This document shows, one piece after another, positions 8,256 through 15,660 of a DNA stretch of 22,454 nucleotides (positions are counted from its first letter, which is position 1; the number at the start of each line of letters is the position of its first letter). The DNA is taken from positions 1-22,454 of the IMG/VR virus record IMGVR_UViG_3300042291_001905; one strand, given 5' to 3'. This DNA is from a virus. A model generated the notes under the pieces. It saw nothing but the letters and a program-made list of their open reading frames with translations, had not been told where the DNA came from and searched no databases. The position numbers and the translations under genes were made by a program.

Positions 8256-9243
8256 AAAAGCACTAGTATTAGGAGCAGGAGGTTTTATAGGGAGCCATTT
8301 AGTTAAAAGATTAAAATCTGAAGGATATTGGGTAAGGGGAGTTGATTTGAAATTACCTGAATTTTCCTCATCAGAAGCTGATGAATTTATTATTGGAGAT
8401 TTAAGAAATCCATCATTAGTATCTAAAGTATTATACGCCCCACATCAATTATCAGAACAGGATAACGAGAACTCATTTGATGAAGTGTATCAGCTAGCTG
8501 CAGATATGGGAGGTGCTGGTTATATTAATACTGGTGATAATGATGCGGAGGTAGTGCATAATTCTATGTTAATTAATTTAAATGTAGTACGTGAAGCTCA
8601 TAAAAAATCAATTAAAAAAATATTTTATGCTTCATCTGCTTGTGTTTATAATGAGCACAATCAATTAGATCCTGAAAACCCAATTTGCACAGAAAATTCA
8701 GTATATCCTGCTTATCCCGATTCAGAATATGGGTGGGAAAAATTATTTTCAGAGCGATTATATGCAACATACAATCGTAATTATGGATTAGATATTCGTG
8801 TTGCTCGTTTTCATAATGTATTTGGACCTGAAGGTACATTTTATGGGGGAAAAGAAAAAGCACCAGCAGCAATATGCCGCAAAGTAGCTGATTCATTAAT
8901 GGATGAAGAAATTGAAGTGTGGGGTGATGGTCTACAAACACGTTCATTTTTATATATTGATGAAGCAATTGAAGGTGTTCGCCGCTTAATGAAATCAAAT
9001 TATATTGAACCTATTAATATTGGTTCCGATTATATAATTTCAATGAATAGTTTAACTAGAATGGTAATTAAACTAGCAGGTAAACGAGCAGGAATTAAAA
9101 ATATTCCTGGCCCACAAGGTGTTAGAGGTAGAACATCAGATAATACACTAATTAAAGAAAAATTAGGCTGGGAACCTACACAACCGCTTTATATTGGTTT
9201 GGAAAAAACGTATAAATGGATTCAATCTCAAATGTTTTCTTAA
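8248..9243 (+). CDS. gme: GDP-mannose 3,5-epimerase
   Basis: A 331-residue extended short-chain dehydrogenase very close in pattern to plant GDP-mannose 3,5-epimerase. The NAD-binding GAGGFIGSH is at 9-17, AADMGGAGYI at 84-93, and ASSACVY at 128-134 with the acid/base cysteine C132. The Y161-K165 pair lies in YGWEK, RFHNVFGPEGT is at 187-197, and the second acid/base lysine K204 lies in EKAPAA. GDGLQTRSF (226-234), NIGSD (257-261) and GPQGVRGRTSDN (288-299) complete the family signature. The enzyme converts GDP-mannose to GDP-L-galactose (and GDP-L-gulose). Length is normal for the catalytic core. L-galactose is 6-hydroxy-L-fucose, so its product is a plausible donor for the O-fucosyltransferase-like domain encoded at 1738. 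It overlaps the PLOD-like gene by 8 nt. Confidence 0.9.
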   Translation: MNKKALVLGAGGFIGSHLVKRLKSEGYWVRGVDLKLPEFSSSEADEFIIGDLRNPSLVSKVLYAPHQLSEQDNENSFDEVYQLAADMGGAGYINTGDNDAEVVHNSMLINLNVVREAHKKSIKKIFYASSACVYNEHNQLDPENPICTENSVYPAYPDSEYGWEKLFSERLYATYNRNYGLDIRVARFHNVFGPEGTFYGGKEKAPAAICRKVADSLMDEEIEVWGDGLQTRSFLYIDEAIEGVRRLMKSNYIEPINIGSDYIISMNSLTRMVIKLAGKRAGIKNIPGPQGVRGRTSDNTLIKEKLGWEPTQPLYIGLEKTYKWIQSQMFS

Positions 9244-9260
9244 TTTATTTTAAATAGATT

Positions 9261-10340
9261 ATGTACGATTATTTAATTATTGGAGCTGGATTATTCGGTT
9301 CTATATGTGCTAGAGAATTAACTAATGCAGGTAAAAAAGTATTAGTGATTGATAAACGAGACCACATAGGTGGAAATTGTTATACTGCTGATGTAGGTGG
9401 AATTAACATTCATGTTTATGGTCCTCATATATTTCATACTAGTAATAAACAAGTATGGGATTATATAAACCAATTTGCTGAATTTAATCATTTTACTTTA
9501 CGGCCTAAAGTTAAATATAAAAGTAATATATACTCGTTTCCTATTAATTTAATGACTTTGCATCAAGTGTATGGAGTAACTACCCCTCAACAAGCTGAGT
9601 TAATATTAGATTTAGAAAGGATACCAAATGATAAACCTAAAAATTTAGAAGAATGGATTTTATCTCAAGTAGGAGAAAAAATATACGAACGTTTTATTAA
9701 AGGATATACTACTAAACAATGGGGAAGAAGTCCTAAAGAACTACCATCTTCAATCATTAAACGATTACCTATTAGATTAACTTATGATGATAACTATTTT
9801 AATGATAAGTATCAAGGTATTCCTATTGGTGGTTACACTCAAATATTTGAAAAATTATTAAAAGGTATTGAAGTAAAACTAAATATAGATTATTTAGAAG
9901 ATAAAGAAAATTTAGATAATTTAGCACATAAAATAATATACACAGGACCTATAGATAAGTTTTATGGATATGCTTATGGAAATTTAGATTATCGTTCATT
10001 ACGATTTGAAAGCGAATATCTTGACATTCCTGATTATCAGGGGAATGCTCTTATAAATTATAATGAAGAAGAAATTCCATATACTCGAATTGTTGAGCAT
10101 AAACACTTTGAATTTGGAAAACAAGATCATACTATTATTACTCGTGAATATCCATCAACTACAGGTGAGCCTTATTATCCTATAAATGATGAAAAAAATA
10201 ATAAAAAATATGATCTATATAAAAAATTAATGCTACAAGAGGAAAAACATATATTTGGAGGACGATTAGCTGATTACAAATATTATGATATGCACCAGGT
10301 AATTGCATCTGCATTACATCAAGTTAAATTATTATTGTAA
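9261..10340 (+). CDS. glf: UDP-galactopyranose mutase
   Basis: A full-length 359-residue flavoenzyme (E. coli Glf is about 367) converting UDP-galactopyranose to UDP-galactofuranose. The FAD dinucleotide motif GAGLFGS is at 8-14 and an acidic residue closes strand 2 (VIDKRDHIGGNC, 29-40). HVYGPHIFHT (51-60), the TKQWG block with W154 and IPIGGYT (187-193) line the substrate cleft. The FAD-binding end GGRLADYKYYDM (333-344) is intact. It starts 17 nt after the epimerase stop and closes the glycan block before the DNA polymerase. It implies galactofuranose in the glycan made by the neighbouring transferases, though none of them is a recognisable galactofuranosyltransferase. Confidence 0.96.
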   Translation: MYDYLIIGAGLFGSICARELTNAGKKVLVIDKRDHIGGNCYTADVGGINIHVYGPHIFHTSNKQVWDYINQFAEFNHFTLRPKVKYKSNIYSFPINLMTLHQVYGVTTPQQAELILDLERIPNDKPKNLEEWILSQVGEKIYERFIKGYTTKQWGRSPKELPSSIIKRLPIRLTYDDNYFNDKYQGIPIGGYTQIFEKLLKGIEVKLNIDYLEDKENLDNLAHKIIYTGPIDKFYGYAYGNLDYRSLRFESEYLDIPDYQGNALINYNEEEIPYTRIVEHKHFEFGKQDHTIITREYPSTTGEPYYPINDEKNNKKYDLYKKLMLQEEKHIFGGRLADYKYYDMHQVIASALHQVKLLL

Positions 10341-10361
10341 CTGTATAAAGTTTCTTAATTA

Positions 10362-10372
10362 TATTTACAATA
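10362..10372 (+). promoter_or_regulatory. Weak TATATTTAC promoter-like motif ahead of DNA polymerase
   Basis: The 42-nt gap before the polymerase gene contains TATATTTAC, resembling both the Bacteroidota -7 element (TAnnTTTG) and the TATATTTATAT motif found three more times in intergenic gaps of this window. It lies about 11 nt before the ATG and has no convincing upstream element. It is listed because it marks the junction between the glycan and replication genes. Confidence 0.2.
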
Positions 10373-10382
10373 AAAAAGTTAT

Positions 10383-13040
10383 ATGTATCAAGCAATTTAT
10401 TACGATAGAAAAACTAAACTATATTATCTACGTGATGATATATTTGGTTGGAAAAAAGAATTTAAATACCAACCAACATTTTACAAACCAGATCCACAAG
10501 GTCAATATTTAACATTGTTTGGTGATAAAGTATCACCAACTAAAACATATTCAGATGATTGTTTAGAAAAAGATGTTGATAAAGATACTCGAGTATTAGT
10601 TGATTTATACTCAGAATCAGACGATACACCATCATACCACAATACAGTATTTTTTGATATTGAGTGCGAGATTGCAGGTGCATTAACACCTCAAACAGTA
10701 GCTAATGCTCCTACTAAAATAACATCAATTGCTTTATATGATGTAAACACAAAACAATATTATTGCTATATATTAGATGAAAATCAATTACTTGAAAGTT
10801 CTCAAAAAGATAATACATTTATTATCTCTTGTGTTTCAGAAAAAATCTTGCTGCTCGCGTTCCTAGATAAATGGAATGAAATAGATCCAACAATAATCTC
10901 GGGGTGGAACAGCGAATTCTTTGATGTACCTTATACATACAACAGGATCGTTAACGTATTTGATGATGGTGGAGTAACAGCTTCCCGTTTATCTCCAATT
11001 GGAAAAATATACATAGATGATGAAAGTGATGAATGTCCAATCCAAATAGGAGGAATTAATCATTTAGATTATATGTTACTATTTAAAAAATATGTAACTA
11101 AACAAGAACCATCATACGCATTAGGTAATATTGGAACTAAGTATGTTAAGTTAGGTAAAATTGAGTATTATGGTTCATTAGATAAATTATTTAAGGAAGA
11201 CGTACAGAAATTTATCGAATATAATATTCGTGACGTTGAAATTTTAGTTAAATTAGAGGAAAAATTAAAATTTATTGATCTAACAGTTACAGTATGTCAT
11301 TTATGCCATACAACTTATAAAACTATATATTTTTCAACCACTTTAAATGATGGTGCTATTTTAACTTATTTAAAACGTAAAAATATTGCATCACCTAATA
11401 AACCTACAACATCAAATAAACAACTAGCTGGTTTATCACGTAAAAAAGCTGAATTTAACTATCAGAATAGTGATAAAAAAGAAGAGGCTAAAAAAGAATA
11501 TGATAGAATTATTGAATTATCTGAATATGCAGGTGGTTATTTAAAAGAACCTGAACCAGGATTATACGAGTGGGTAATTGACTTAGACTTTACATCGCTA
11601 TATCCATCAATTATTCGTTCTTTAAATATTGGTATTGAAACATTAGTAGGTCGTATCCAAAATAAACATAAAACTGATAATCAGTGGTCCTTAGATGAAT
11701 TAAAGGGTATGGATCCTAACACCCCAGTTATTGTTGAAAAATTACTACCAGATAAAACAATAAAAGAAACACAAACAACAGCAGGTATAATGTATAATTT
11801 TGTTAAAAATAATAACTTAATTATATCGGCTCCCGGTGTTATATTCGATAAAAATAAACAATCAGTCGTGTGTGAAATCTTAACTGACTGGTTTAATAAA
11901 CGTGTTGAGTATAAGAACCTAATGAAAAAAGCATACAAAGCAGGTGATACTGCTATGGGCGAGTTCTATAACCGACGCCAACATGCATATAAAATTAAGT
12001 TAAATGACGTGTATGGTGTATTTGCTCTGAACTCGTGGCGCTATACTGATGGACATAAGATGATATCTAAAGCCATTACATTAACAGGACAACGATTAAC
12101 TCAAGAATCGATTATATTCTGTAATAAAATAATGAATGAGCGATTAGGTACAAATAATAAAGATTATATTATTACTTCAGATACCGACTCATTATTTATT
12201 CATGTTAAGGATTTATTACGAGCTGAAGGTGTTGATTTAACTGATAAAGCTGCTTGTATTGCTGCTACGTTAGAGCTTGCAACCGAAATACAATCATTAG
12301 CAAATAAACATTTAGATACACTAATTGTTGATTTATTTAATCTACATGATCGACCTCACTATTTTGAATTAAAACAAGAGGTAGTAATCGAACGGGGCTA
12401 TTTCTCAGGTAAACGTCGTTACGCAATGTATATTGTAAATAAGGAAGGTGTTACAGTTGAAGAGCTAGACATGAAAGGATTGGATTTGATGAAGTCTAAC
12501 TTTCCACCATTATTCCGTGAATTTGGCGAGTCGATTCTAAACCAAATCATGTTTGGTAAACAAAAACAAGATATCGATAAACAAATACTTGAATTTAAAA
12601 CTAAAGTAAATACAATTGATTGGCGTCAATTACTAAAACCAACTGGATTAAAGCAATTAGGATCATATATTGATTCACGTCCTAGAAACGGTGAAATATT
12701 TAGTAAACTACGATTAAAATGTCCAATCAATACTAAAGCCGCTATCCGCTACAATGACTTACTACAATTTAAAGGATTAGATAAACAATACTCTAAATTC
12801 CAAATTGGTGATAAAATGCTAATTGCATATTTAAAAGATAATCCATTTAAAATTGATTGTATCGGATTTAATGGCTATAATGATCCTCCACAAATTATTG
12901 AATTTATTGAAAAGTACATTAATAGAGGACTACTATTTGATTCAGTAATGAAAAATAAAATTGAAGGACTATATTCTGATATTGGGTGGGGGATGCCTAT
13001 CTTTAATGCTAATTTTAACAAATTCTTCACTTTTGATTAA
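10383..13040 (+). CDS. 43: Family B DNA polymerase, T4 gp43-like
   Basis: An 885-residue replicative polymerase with proofreading domain (T4 gp43 is 898). Exonuclease motifs: FDIE with D92 and E94; the GWN-S-x-FFD segment (N176, D181); Y280-x3-D284. Polymerase motif A is DFTSLYPS (D402), motif B is K539...N541...YG (544-545), and motif C is SDTDS with D600 and D602. The C-terminus NFNKFFTFD resembles the clamp-binding tail of T4-type polymerases, consistent with the clamp gene nearby. It is intact, with no intein or split, unlike some T4-like relatives. The start at 10383 has no Shine-Dalgarno, only an A-rich leader. It copies the phage genome together with the clamp and loader encoded downstream. 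Confidence 0.96.
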   Translation: MYQAIYYDRKTKLYYLRDDIFGWKKEFKYQPTFYKPDPQGQYLTLFGDKVSPTKTYSDDCLEKDVDKDTRVLVDLYSESDDTPSYHNTVFFDIECEIAGALTPQTVANAPTKITSIALYDVNTKQYYCYILDENQLLESSQKDNTFIISCVSEKILLLAFLDKWNEIDPTIISGWNSEFFDVPYTYNRIVNVFDDGGVTASRLSPIGKIYIDDESDECPIQIGGINHLDYMLLFKKYVTKQEPSYALGNIGTKYVKLGKIEYYGSLDKLFKEDVQKFIEYNIRDVEILVKLEEKLKFIDLTVTVCHLCHTTYKTIYFSTTLNDGAILTYLKRKNIASPNKPTTSNKQLAGLSRKKAEFNYQNSDKKEEAKKEYDRIIELSEYAGGYLKEPEPGLYEWVIDLDFTSLYPSIIRSLNIGIETLVGRIQNKHKTDNQWSLDELKGMDPNTPVIVEKLLPDKTIKETQTTAGIMYNFVKNNNLIISAPGVIFDKNKQSVVCEILTDWFNKRVEYKNLMKKAYKAGDTAMGEFYNRRQHAYKIKLNDVYGVFALNSWRYTDGHKMISKAITLTGQRLTQESIIFCNKIMNERLGTNNKDYIITSDTDSLFIHVKDLLRAEGVDLTDKAACIAATLELATEIQSLANKHLDTLIVDLFNLHDRPHYFELKQEVVIERGYFSGKRRYAMYIVNKEGVTVEELDMKGLDLMKSNFPPLFREFGESILNQIMFGKQKQDIDKQILEFKTKVNTIDWRQLLKPTGLKQLGSYIDSRPRNGEIFSKLRLKCPINTKAAIRYNDLLQFKGLDKQYSKFQIGDKMLIAYLKDNPFKIDCIGFNGYNDPPQIIEFIEKYINRGLLFDSVMKNKIEGLYSDIGWGMPIFNANFNKFFTFD

Positions 13041-13046
13041 AAAATA

Positions 13047-13057
13047 TATATTTATAT
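13047..13057 (+). promoter_or_regulatory. TATATTTATAT motif, copy 1
   Basis: Exact TATATTTATAT directly abutting the ATG of the exported-protein gene; the same 11-mer is at 14440 and 20654. It resembles a Bacteroidota -7 box variant, and its complement contains TATAAATA, the T4 late promoter element, on the strand without genes. If it is a plus-strand promoter here, the transcript would be leaderless or the used start would lie downstream. Function is unproven. Confidence 0.3.
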
Positions 13058-13699
13058 ATGATGAAAAAGTTATACATATTATTACTAATGTTGATGGGAG
13101 TGTCAGCATTCGGTCAAAAACAGAAATTTATTATTGTTAAAACATATAAAAATGGCGTTGCTACTGTATCTAAAGTAATTCCTTTACCTGTACCTCAAAA
13201 AATTGAAGTTACTCAAATTAAATATGTTCCACAAATAAAAATTAAAAAGTCAAAACCTCAGATTGTAAAGCAAATTGAATATAAGTTAGTAAATGTTCCA
13301 ACTGCTCCTACAGCATTAGATACAGTTGCTATTTTGCAACAATATTATCCAAAAAACGCACATAAGGAAGTACTAACATTAGAAGATGGTATTGGTAGTG
13401 TTATAATTACAGATACAATCTCTCATAATCGTTTAGTAAGTAGGAGATGGATTGCTGATGTAAAACCAAAAGTTAAGGAACGAATTGTAGAAGTATATCG
13501 TCCAAAAACAGTACAATGGTATATGGGCCCACATATGACTACAAACTTTATACAACCCTTCCAGTCATTTGGATTATCAATTGTTCGTAAAAACTTAAAT
13601 GATAATTTACTTCAATTACAAGTAGGTGGAAACGTACATGAAGGTTCTATGCGTCCAAATGCTTATATGGGAATTGGCATGCTTTTAAAGCTAAATTAA
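13058..13699 (+). CDS. Exported protein of unknown function
   Basis: The 213-residue protein begins with two methionines, lysines and a hydrophobic run (residues ~4-17) ending in SAFGQ, a typical Bacteroidota signal-peptidase I signal; translation could start at 13058 or 13061. There is no lipobox cysteine. The mature part is rich in K, V, I, P and Q up to ~residue 90. The last ~60 residues contain alternating short hydrophobic stretches with glycines (VGGNVH, YMGIGMLL), suggesting beta structure or an outer-membrane association. I recognise no family. It sits between polymerase and clamp genes, so a replication role might be expected from position, but export argues against it; a host-envelope role such as superinfection exclusion is speculation. 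Confidence 0.72.
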   Translation: MMKKLYILLLMLMGVSAFGQKQKFIIVKTYKNGVATVSKVIPLPVPQKIEVTQIKYVPQIKIKKSKPQIVKQIEYKLVNVPTAPTALDTVAILQQYYPKNAHKEVLTLEDGIGSVIITDTISHNRLVSRRWIADVKPKVKERIVEVYRPKTVQWYMGPHMTTNFIQPFQSFGLSIVRKNLNDNLLQLQVGGNVHEGSMRPNAYMGIGMLLKLN

Positions 13700-13721
13700 A
13701 TTTCTTTATTAAATTAAGGTT

Positions 13722-14438
13722 ATGATCGATAAACGTAAATTAGTGGATAGTATTGAAAAATATTATCTAAATGGACTGACTGAAGCAGTCAAGTTCAACA
13801 TTAAAAATAATGTATTAGTAATTCCATTCTCTACTACTAATCGTGATGTAGTGGGTAAAATTACATTACCAATTGAATTACCTAATGCTGAATTTGGTAT
13901 ATTCGAAACTGCCCCATTATTAAAATTATTAAACATTTTAGATACAAATGTGGATATTCAATACCAGGAAAAATTCGGTATTGTAGAAAAATTACTGATT
14001 GAGGATAACCAATATAAAATGATGTTTTCAGCATCAGATATATCATTAATCCCTAAAACACCAAATGTAGTCGATGTAACTTATCAGTTAACATATGCTA
14101 TAGAACCCGATTTCGTTACTCGATTTATTGATTGCAAGAAAGCATTAGGACCAGACATCAAAACATTTACATTAGAACCACAACCAGATACTGCTCGAAT
14201 CATATTAGGTGGCTCATCAGGATATGCTAATAAACTAGAATTTAATATTCCAGCTAAAACTGAAGGATTTCCATTTACATCATTATTATTTCCATCAGAT
14301 GTATTAAAAGAAATATTATCAGCTAATAAAAACTTTGATAGTGCTGAAATGAAGGTAGATGGGGAAGGATTAATGTCATTATATTTTACTGAAGATGATA
14401 TAACTTCTCAATACTTTATTATGGCTTCTTTAACTTAG
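13722..14438 (+). CDS. 45: DNA sliding clamp, T4 gp45-like
   Basis: A 238-residue protein of the size of T4 gp45 (228). It has two repeated halves of amphipathic beta-strands and helices: a first half with VIPFSTTNRD around 33-42 and a helix FETAPLLKLLNIL near 61-73, and a second half starting around residue 115 with LEPQPDTARIILGG. It ends in a strand-rich segment containing YFTEDDITSQYFIM. Sequence conservation in this family is low, so the call rests on length, the pattern and linkage to polymerase and loader genes. The protein should trimerise around DNA and tether the polymerase; in T4 it also activates late transcription. An AAGG tract 6 nt before the ATG is one of the few SD-like sites in the window. 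Confidence 0.85.
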   Translation: MIDKRKLVDSIEKYYLNGLTEAVKFNIKNNVLVIPFSTTNRDVVGKITLPIELPNAEFGIFETAPLLKLLNILDTNVDIQYQEKFGIVEKLLIEDNQYKMMFSASDISLIPKTPNVVDVTYQLTYAIEPDFVTRFIDCKKALGPDIKTFTLEPQPDTARIILGGSSGYANKLEFNIPAKTEGFPFTSLLFPSDVLKEILSANKNFDSAEMKVDGEGLMSLYFTEDDITSQYFIMASLT

Positions 14439-14439
14439 A

Positions 14440-14450
14440 TATATTTATAT
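14440..14450 (+). promoter_or_regulatory. TATATTTATAT motif, copy 2
   Basis: Second exact copy of the 11-mer, starting 2 nt after the clamp stop codon and 77 nt before the Hsp20 start. This spacing leaves room for a promoter and a structured leader, making it the best promoter candidate of the three. Confidence 0.4.
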
Positions 14451-14459
14451 TATGGAACC

Positions 14460-14486
14460 CGTCATAGGTCCAAATGGAGTATGACG
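14460..14486 (+). other. Leader hairpin upstream of Hsp20 gene
   Basis: CGTCATA (14460-14466) pairs with TATGACG (14480-14486), and an inner TCC/GGA can pair across an AAAT loop. It is not followed by a T-run, so it is not a standard terminator. Lying 9 nt after the TATATTTATAT motif, it could form the 5' end of the Hsp20 transcript. It does not cover the start codon, so a thermometer role is not indicated. Confidence 0.35.
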
Positions 14487-14526
14487 TTAAAAGTTGATTA
14501 TTTAATAACTTTAAAATTTAAAAACC

Positions 14527-15003
14527 ATGTATTTAACACTCTTAAACGAGAGAAACAACTCTGTTTCTACATTCGACAAAGTCTTTGACGACTTATTAAA
14601 AAAACAATTCCCAGAATTACAAAAAGAAACCGGACTATCATTTACTCAAGGATCATATCCTAAAGTTAATGTTATCGAGTTCGATGATAAAGTTAGAATC
14701 GTAGCAGAAATTGCTGGATTAACTAAAGATGATATCAAAATCGATATTGATGAATATGTTATGACTATTTCAGGTGATTCACATGTTAAAAATGATGAAA
14801 ATGGTACTTACTTAATTAAGGAACTAAAACATTCATCATTTAAACGTTCATTCACTTTTGGAAATAAATTCGATATGGAAAATGTTACAGCTGAATTTAA
14901 TGAAGGTATCTTAAATGTTGAAATTGCTAAAAAGACACCTGAACCTAAAATATCTAAGCGGGTAGAAATCGTATCTAAATCCAATAAAAAATTACTTAAA
15001 TAA
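14527..15003 (+). CDS. Hsp20 / alpha-crystallin small heat-shock protein
   Basis: A 158-residue small heat-shock protein. The alpha-crystallin domain spans about 45-136: it opens with YPKVNVIEFDD and contains VAEIAGLTKDDIKIDI (59-74). It closes with the family's A-x-x-x-N-G-I-L equivalent, EFNEGILNVEI (123-133). A hydrophobic V-x-I motif (VEI at 146-148) in the C-terminal tail suits oligomer docking. Members hold unfolding proteins for refolding by other chaperones; small Hsps are widespread in T4-like phages, especially cyanophages. It heads a block with GroES and GroEL but is separated from them by a strong terminator, so its transcript may be controlled separately. Confidence 0.93.
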   Translation: MYLTLLNERNNSVSTFDKVFDDLLKKQFPELQKETGLSFTQGSYPKVNVIEFDDKVRIVAEIAGLTKDDIKIDIDEYVMTISGDSHVKNDENGTYLIKELKHSSFKRSFTFGNKFDMENVTAEFNEGILNVEIAKKTPEPKISKRVEIVSKSNKKLLK

Positions 15004-15006
15004 ATT

Positions 15007-15031
15007 AAAAGGACGTGGTTCCCGTCCTTTT
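15007..15031 (+). terminator. Rho-independent terminator after Hsp20 gene
   Basis: A perfect 9-bp stem, AAAAGGACG (15007-15015) with CGTCCTTTT (15023-15031), encloses a 7-nt loop 3 nt after the Hsp20 stop. The T-run is partly within the stem. It is the clearest intrinsic terminator in the window and isolates Hsp20 from the GroES-GroEL genes. Confidence 0.8.
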
Positions 15032-15067
15032 CTTAATTAAATTTACGTATAAACGAAAATAGAAGTT

Positions 15068-15364
15068 ATGTCAGAAGAAAAAAGATCATTTGGTCGGGTT
15101 AAAGGCCAGACAAAATCCCAATCCATCATTGCGGATCCTTTATTGTTTCCCTATGAAATTAATGTAGATGAATACAGTTATGTAGTAATAGATTCATCAA
15201 AAAGTGGAAATAATTTTTGTGGAAGCTTTACAGATTTAGCTAATGCAGTAAACAAAATTATCCAATACCAAATGGCAAGTAAACGTAATACCACTTCACT
15301 AAGTGAATACGTTAGCGAATTTAAATTAATTAAATCAAAAATAAAAGACTTATTAGAATTATGA
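15068..15364 (+). CDS. Unknown 98-residue protein upstream of GroES
   Basis: I do not recognise this protein. It begins with a polar, basic stretch (residues 1-18), continues with a probable beta segment YSYVVIDSSKSGNN (37-50), and ends in two amphipathic helices (about 54-70 and 78-97) rich in lysine and leucine. There is no signal peptide, cysteine pair or nucleotide-binding motif. The stop overlaps the GroES start (ATGA), so it is probably translated with the chaperonin genes. The nearest terminator is upstream, making this the first gene of the GroES-GroEL transcript. Any link to folding is positional only. Confidence 0.7.
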   Translation: MSEEKRSFGRVKGQTKSQSIIADPLLFPYEINVDEYSYVVIDSSKSGNNFCGSFTDLANAVNKIIQYQMASKRNTTSLSEYVSEFKLIKSKIKDLLEL

Positions 15365-15660
15365 TCAAAGCAGTATTTGACAACATCGTAGTAAAAAAAG
15401 ATGATACCGGAGATAAAATGTACGGTTCAATTGTAATCCCAGATATGGGAAAAGAAATGCCACATATTGGAACCATTGTTGATATTGGTCCTGGAAAGGT
15501 TAATCATATGGGGCAGTTTATTAGTACTACATTTAAAATTGGAGATAAAATAATTTTACCTAAAATAGGCCCAGTTAGGGTAGATTATGACGGAGAAGAA
15601 TATCTCGTAACATCAGAAACTAATATTTTAGCATTAATCGAAACAGAAGAAAATGAATAA
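15361..15660 (+). CDS. groES: GroES-like co-chaperonin
   Basis: A 99-residue Cpn10 (E. coli GroES is 97). The N-terminal strand AVFDNIVVKK matches the family start. The mobile loop carries the hydrophobic tripeptide IVI (24-26) that contacts GroEL. HIGTIVDIGPGKV (35-47), FKIGDKIILP (58-67) and the final VTSETNILALIE strand complete the barrel. It shares 4 nt with the upstream gene and 8 nt with groEL, an operonic arrangement like that of bacteria. In T4, gp31 replaces host GroES for capsid folding; here a genuine GroES-type sequence is paired with a phage GroEL. Confidence 0.93.
   Translation: MIKAVFDNIVVKKDDTGDKMYGSIVIPDMGKEMPHIGTIVDIGPGKVNHMGQFISTTFKIGDKIILPKIGPVRVDYDGEEYLVTSETNILALIETEENE

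Noticed and set aside
13047-13057. T4 late promoter TATAAATA on the minus strand
   Set aside because: All convincing genes are on the plus strand, so a minus-strand promoter would drive only antisense RNA. The palindrome-like AT motif explains the match; it is noted only as an alternative.
14460-14486. RNA thermometer or terminator ahead of Hsp20
   Set aside because: The hairpin lies 40 nt before the start codon without masking a ribosome-binding site, and no T-run follows it.
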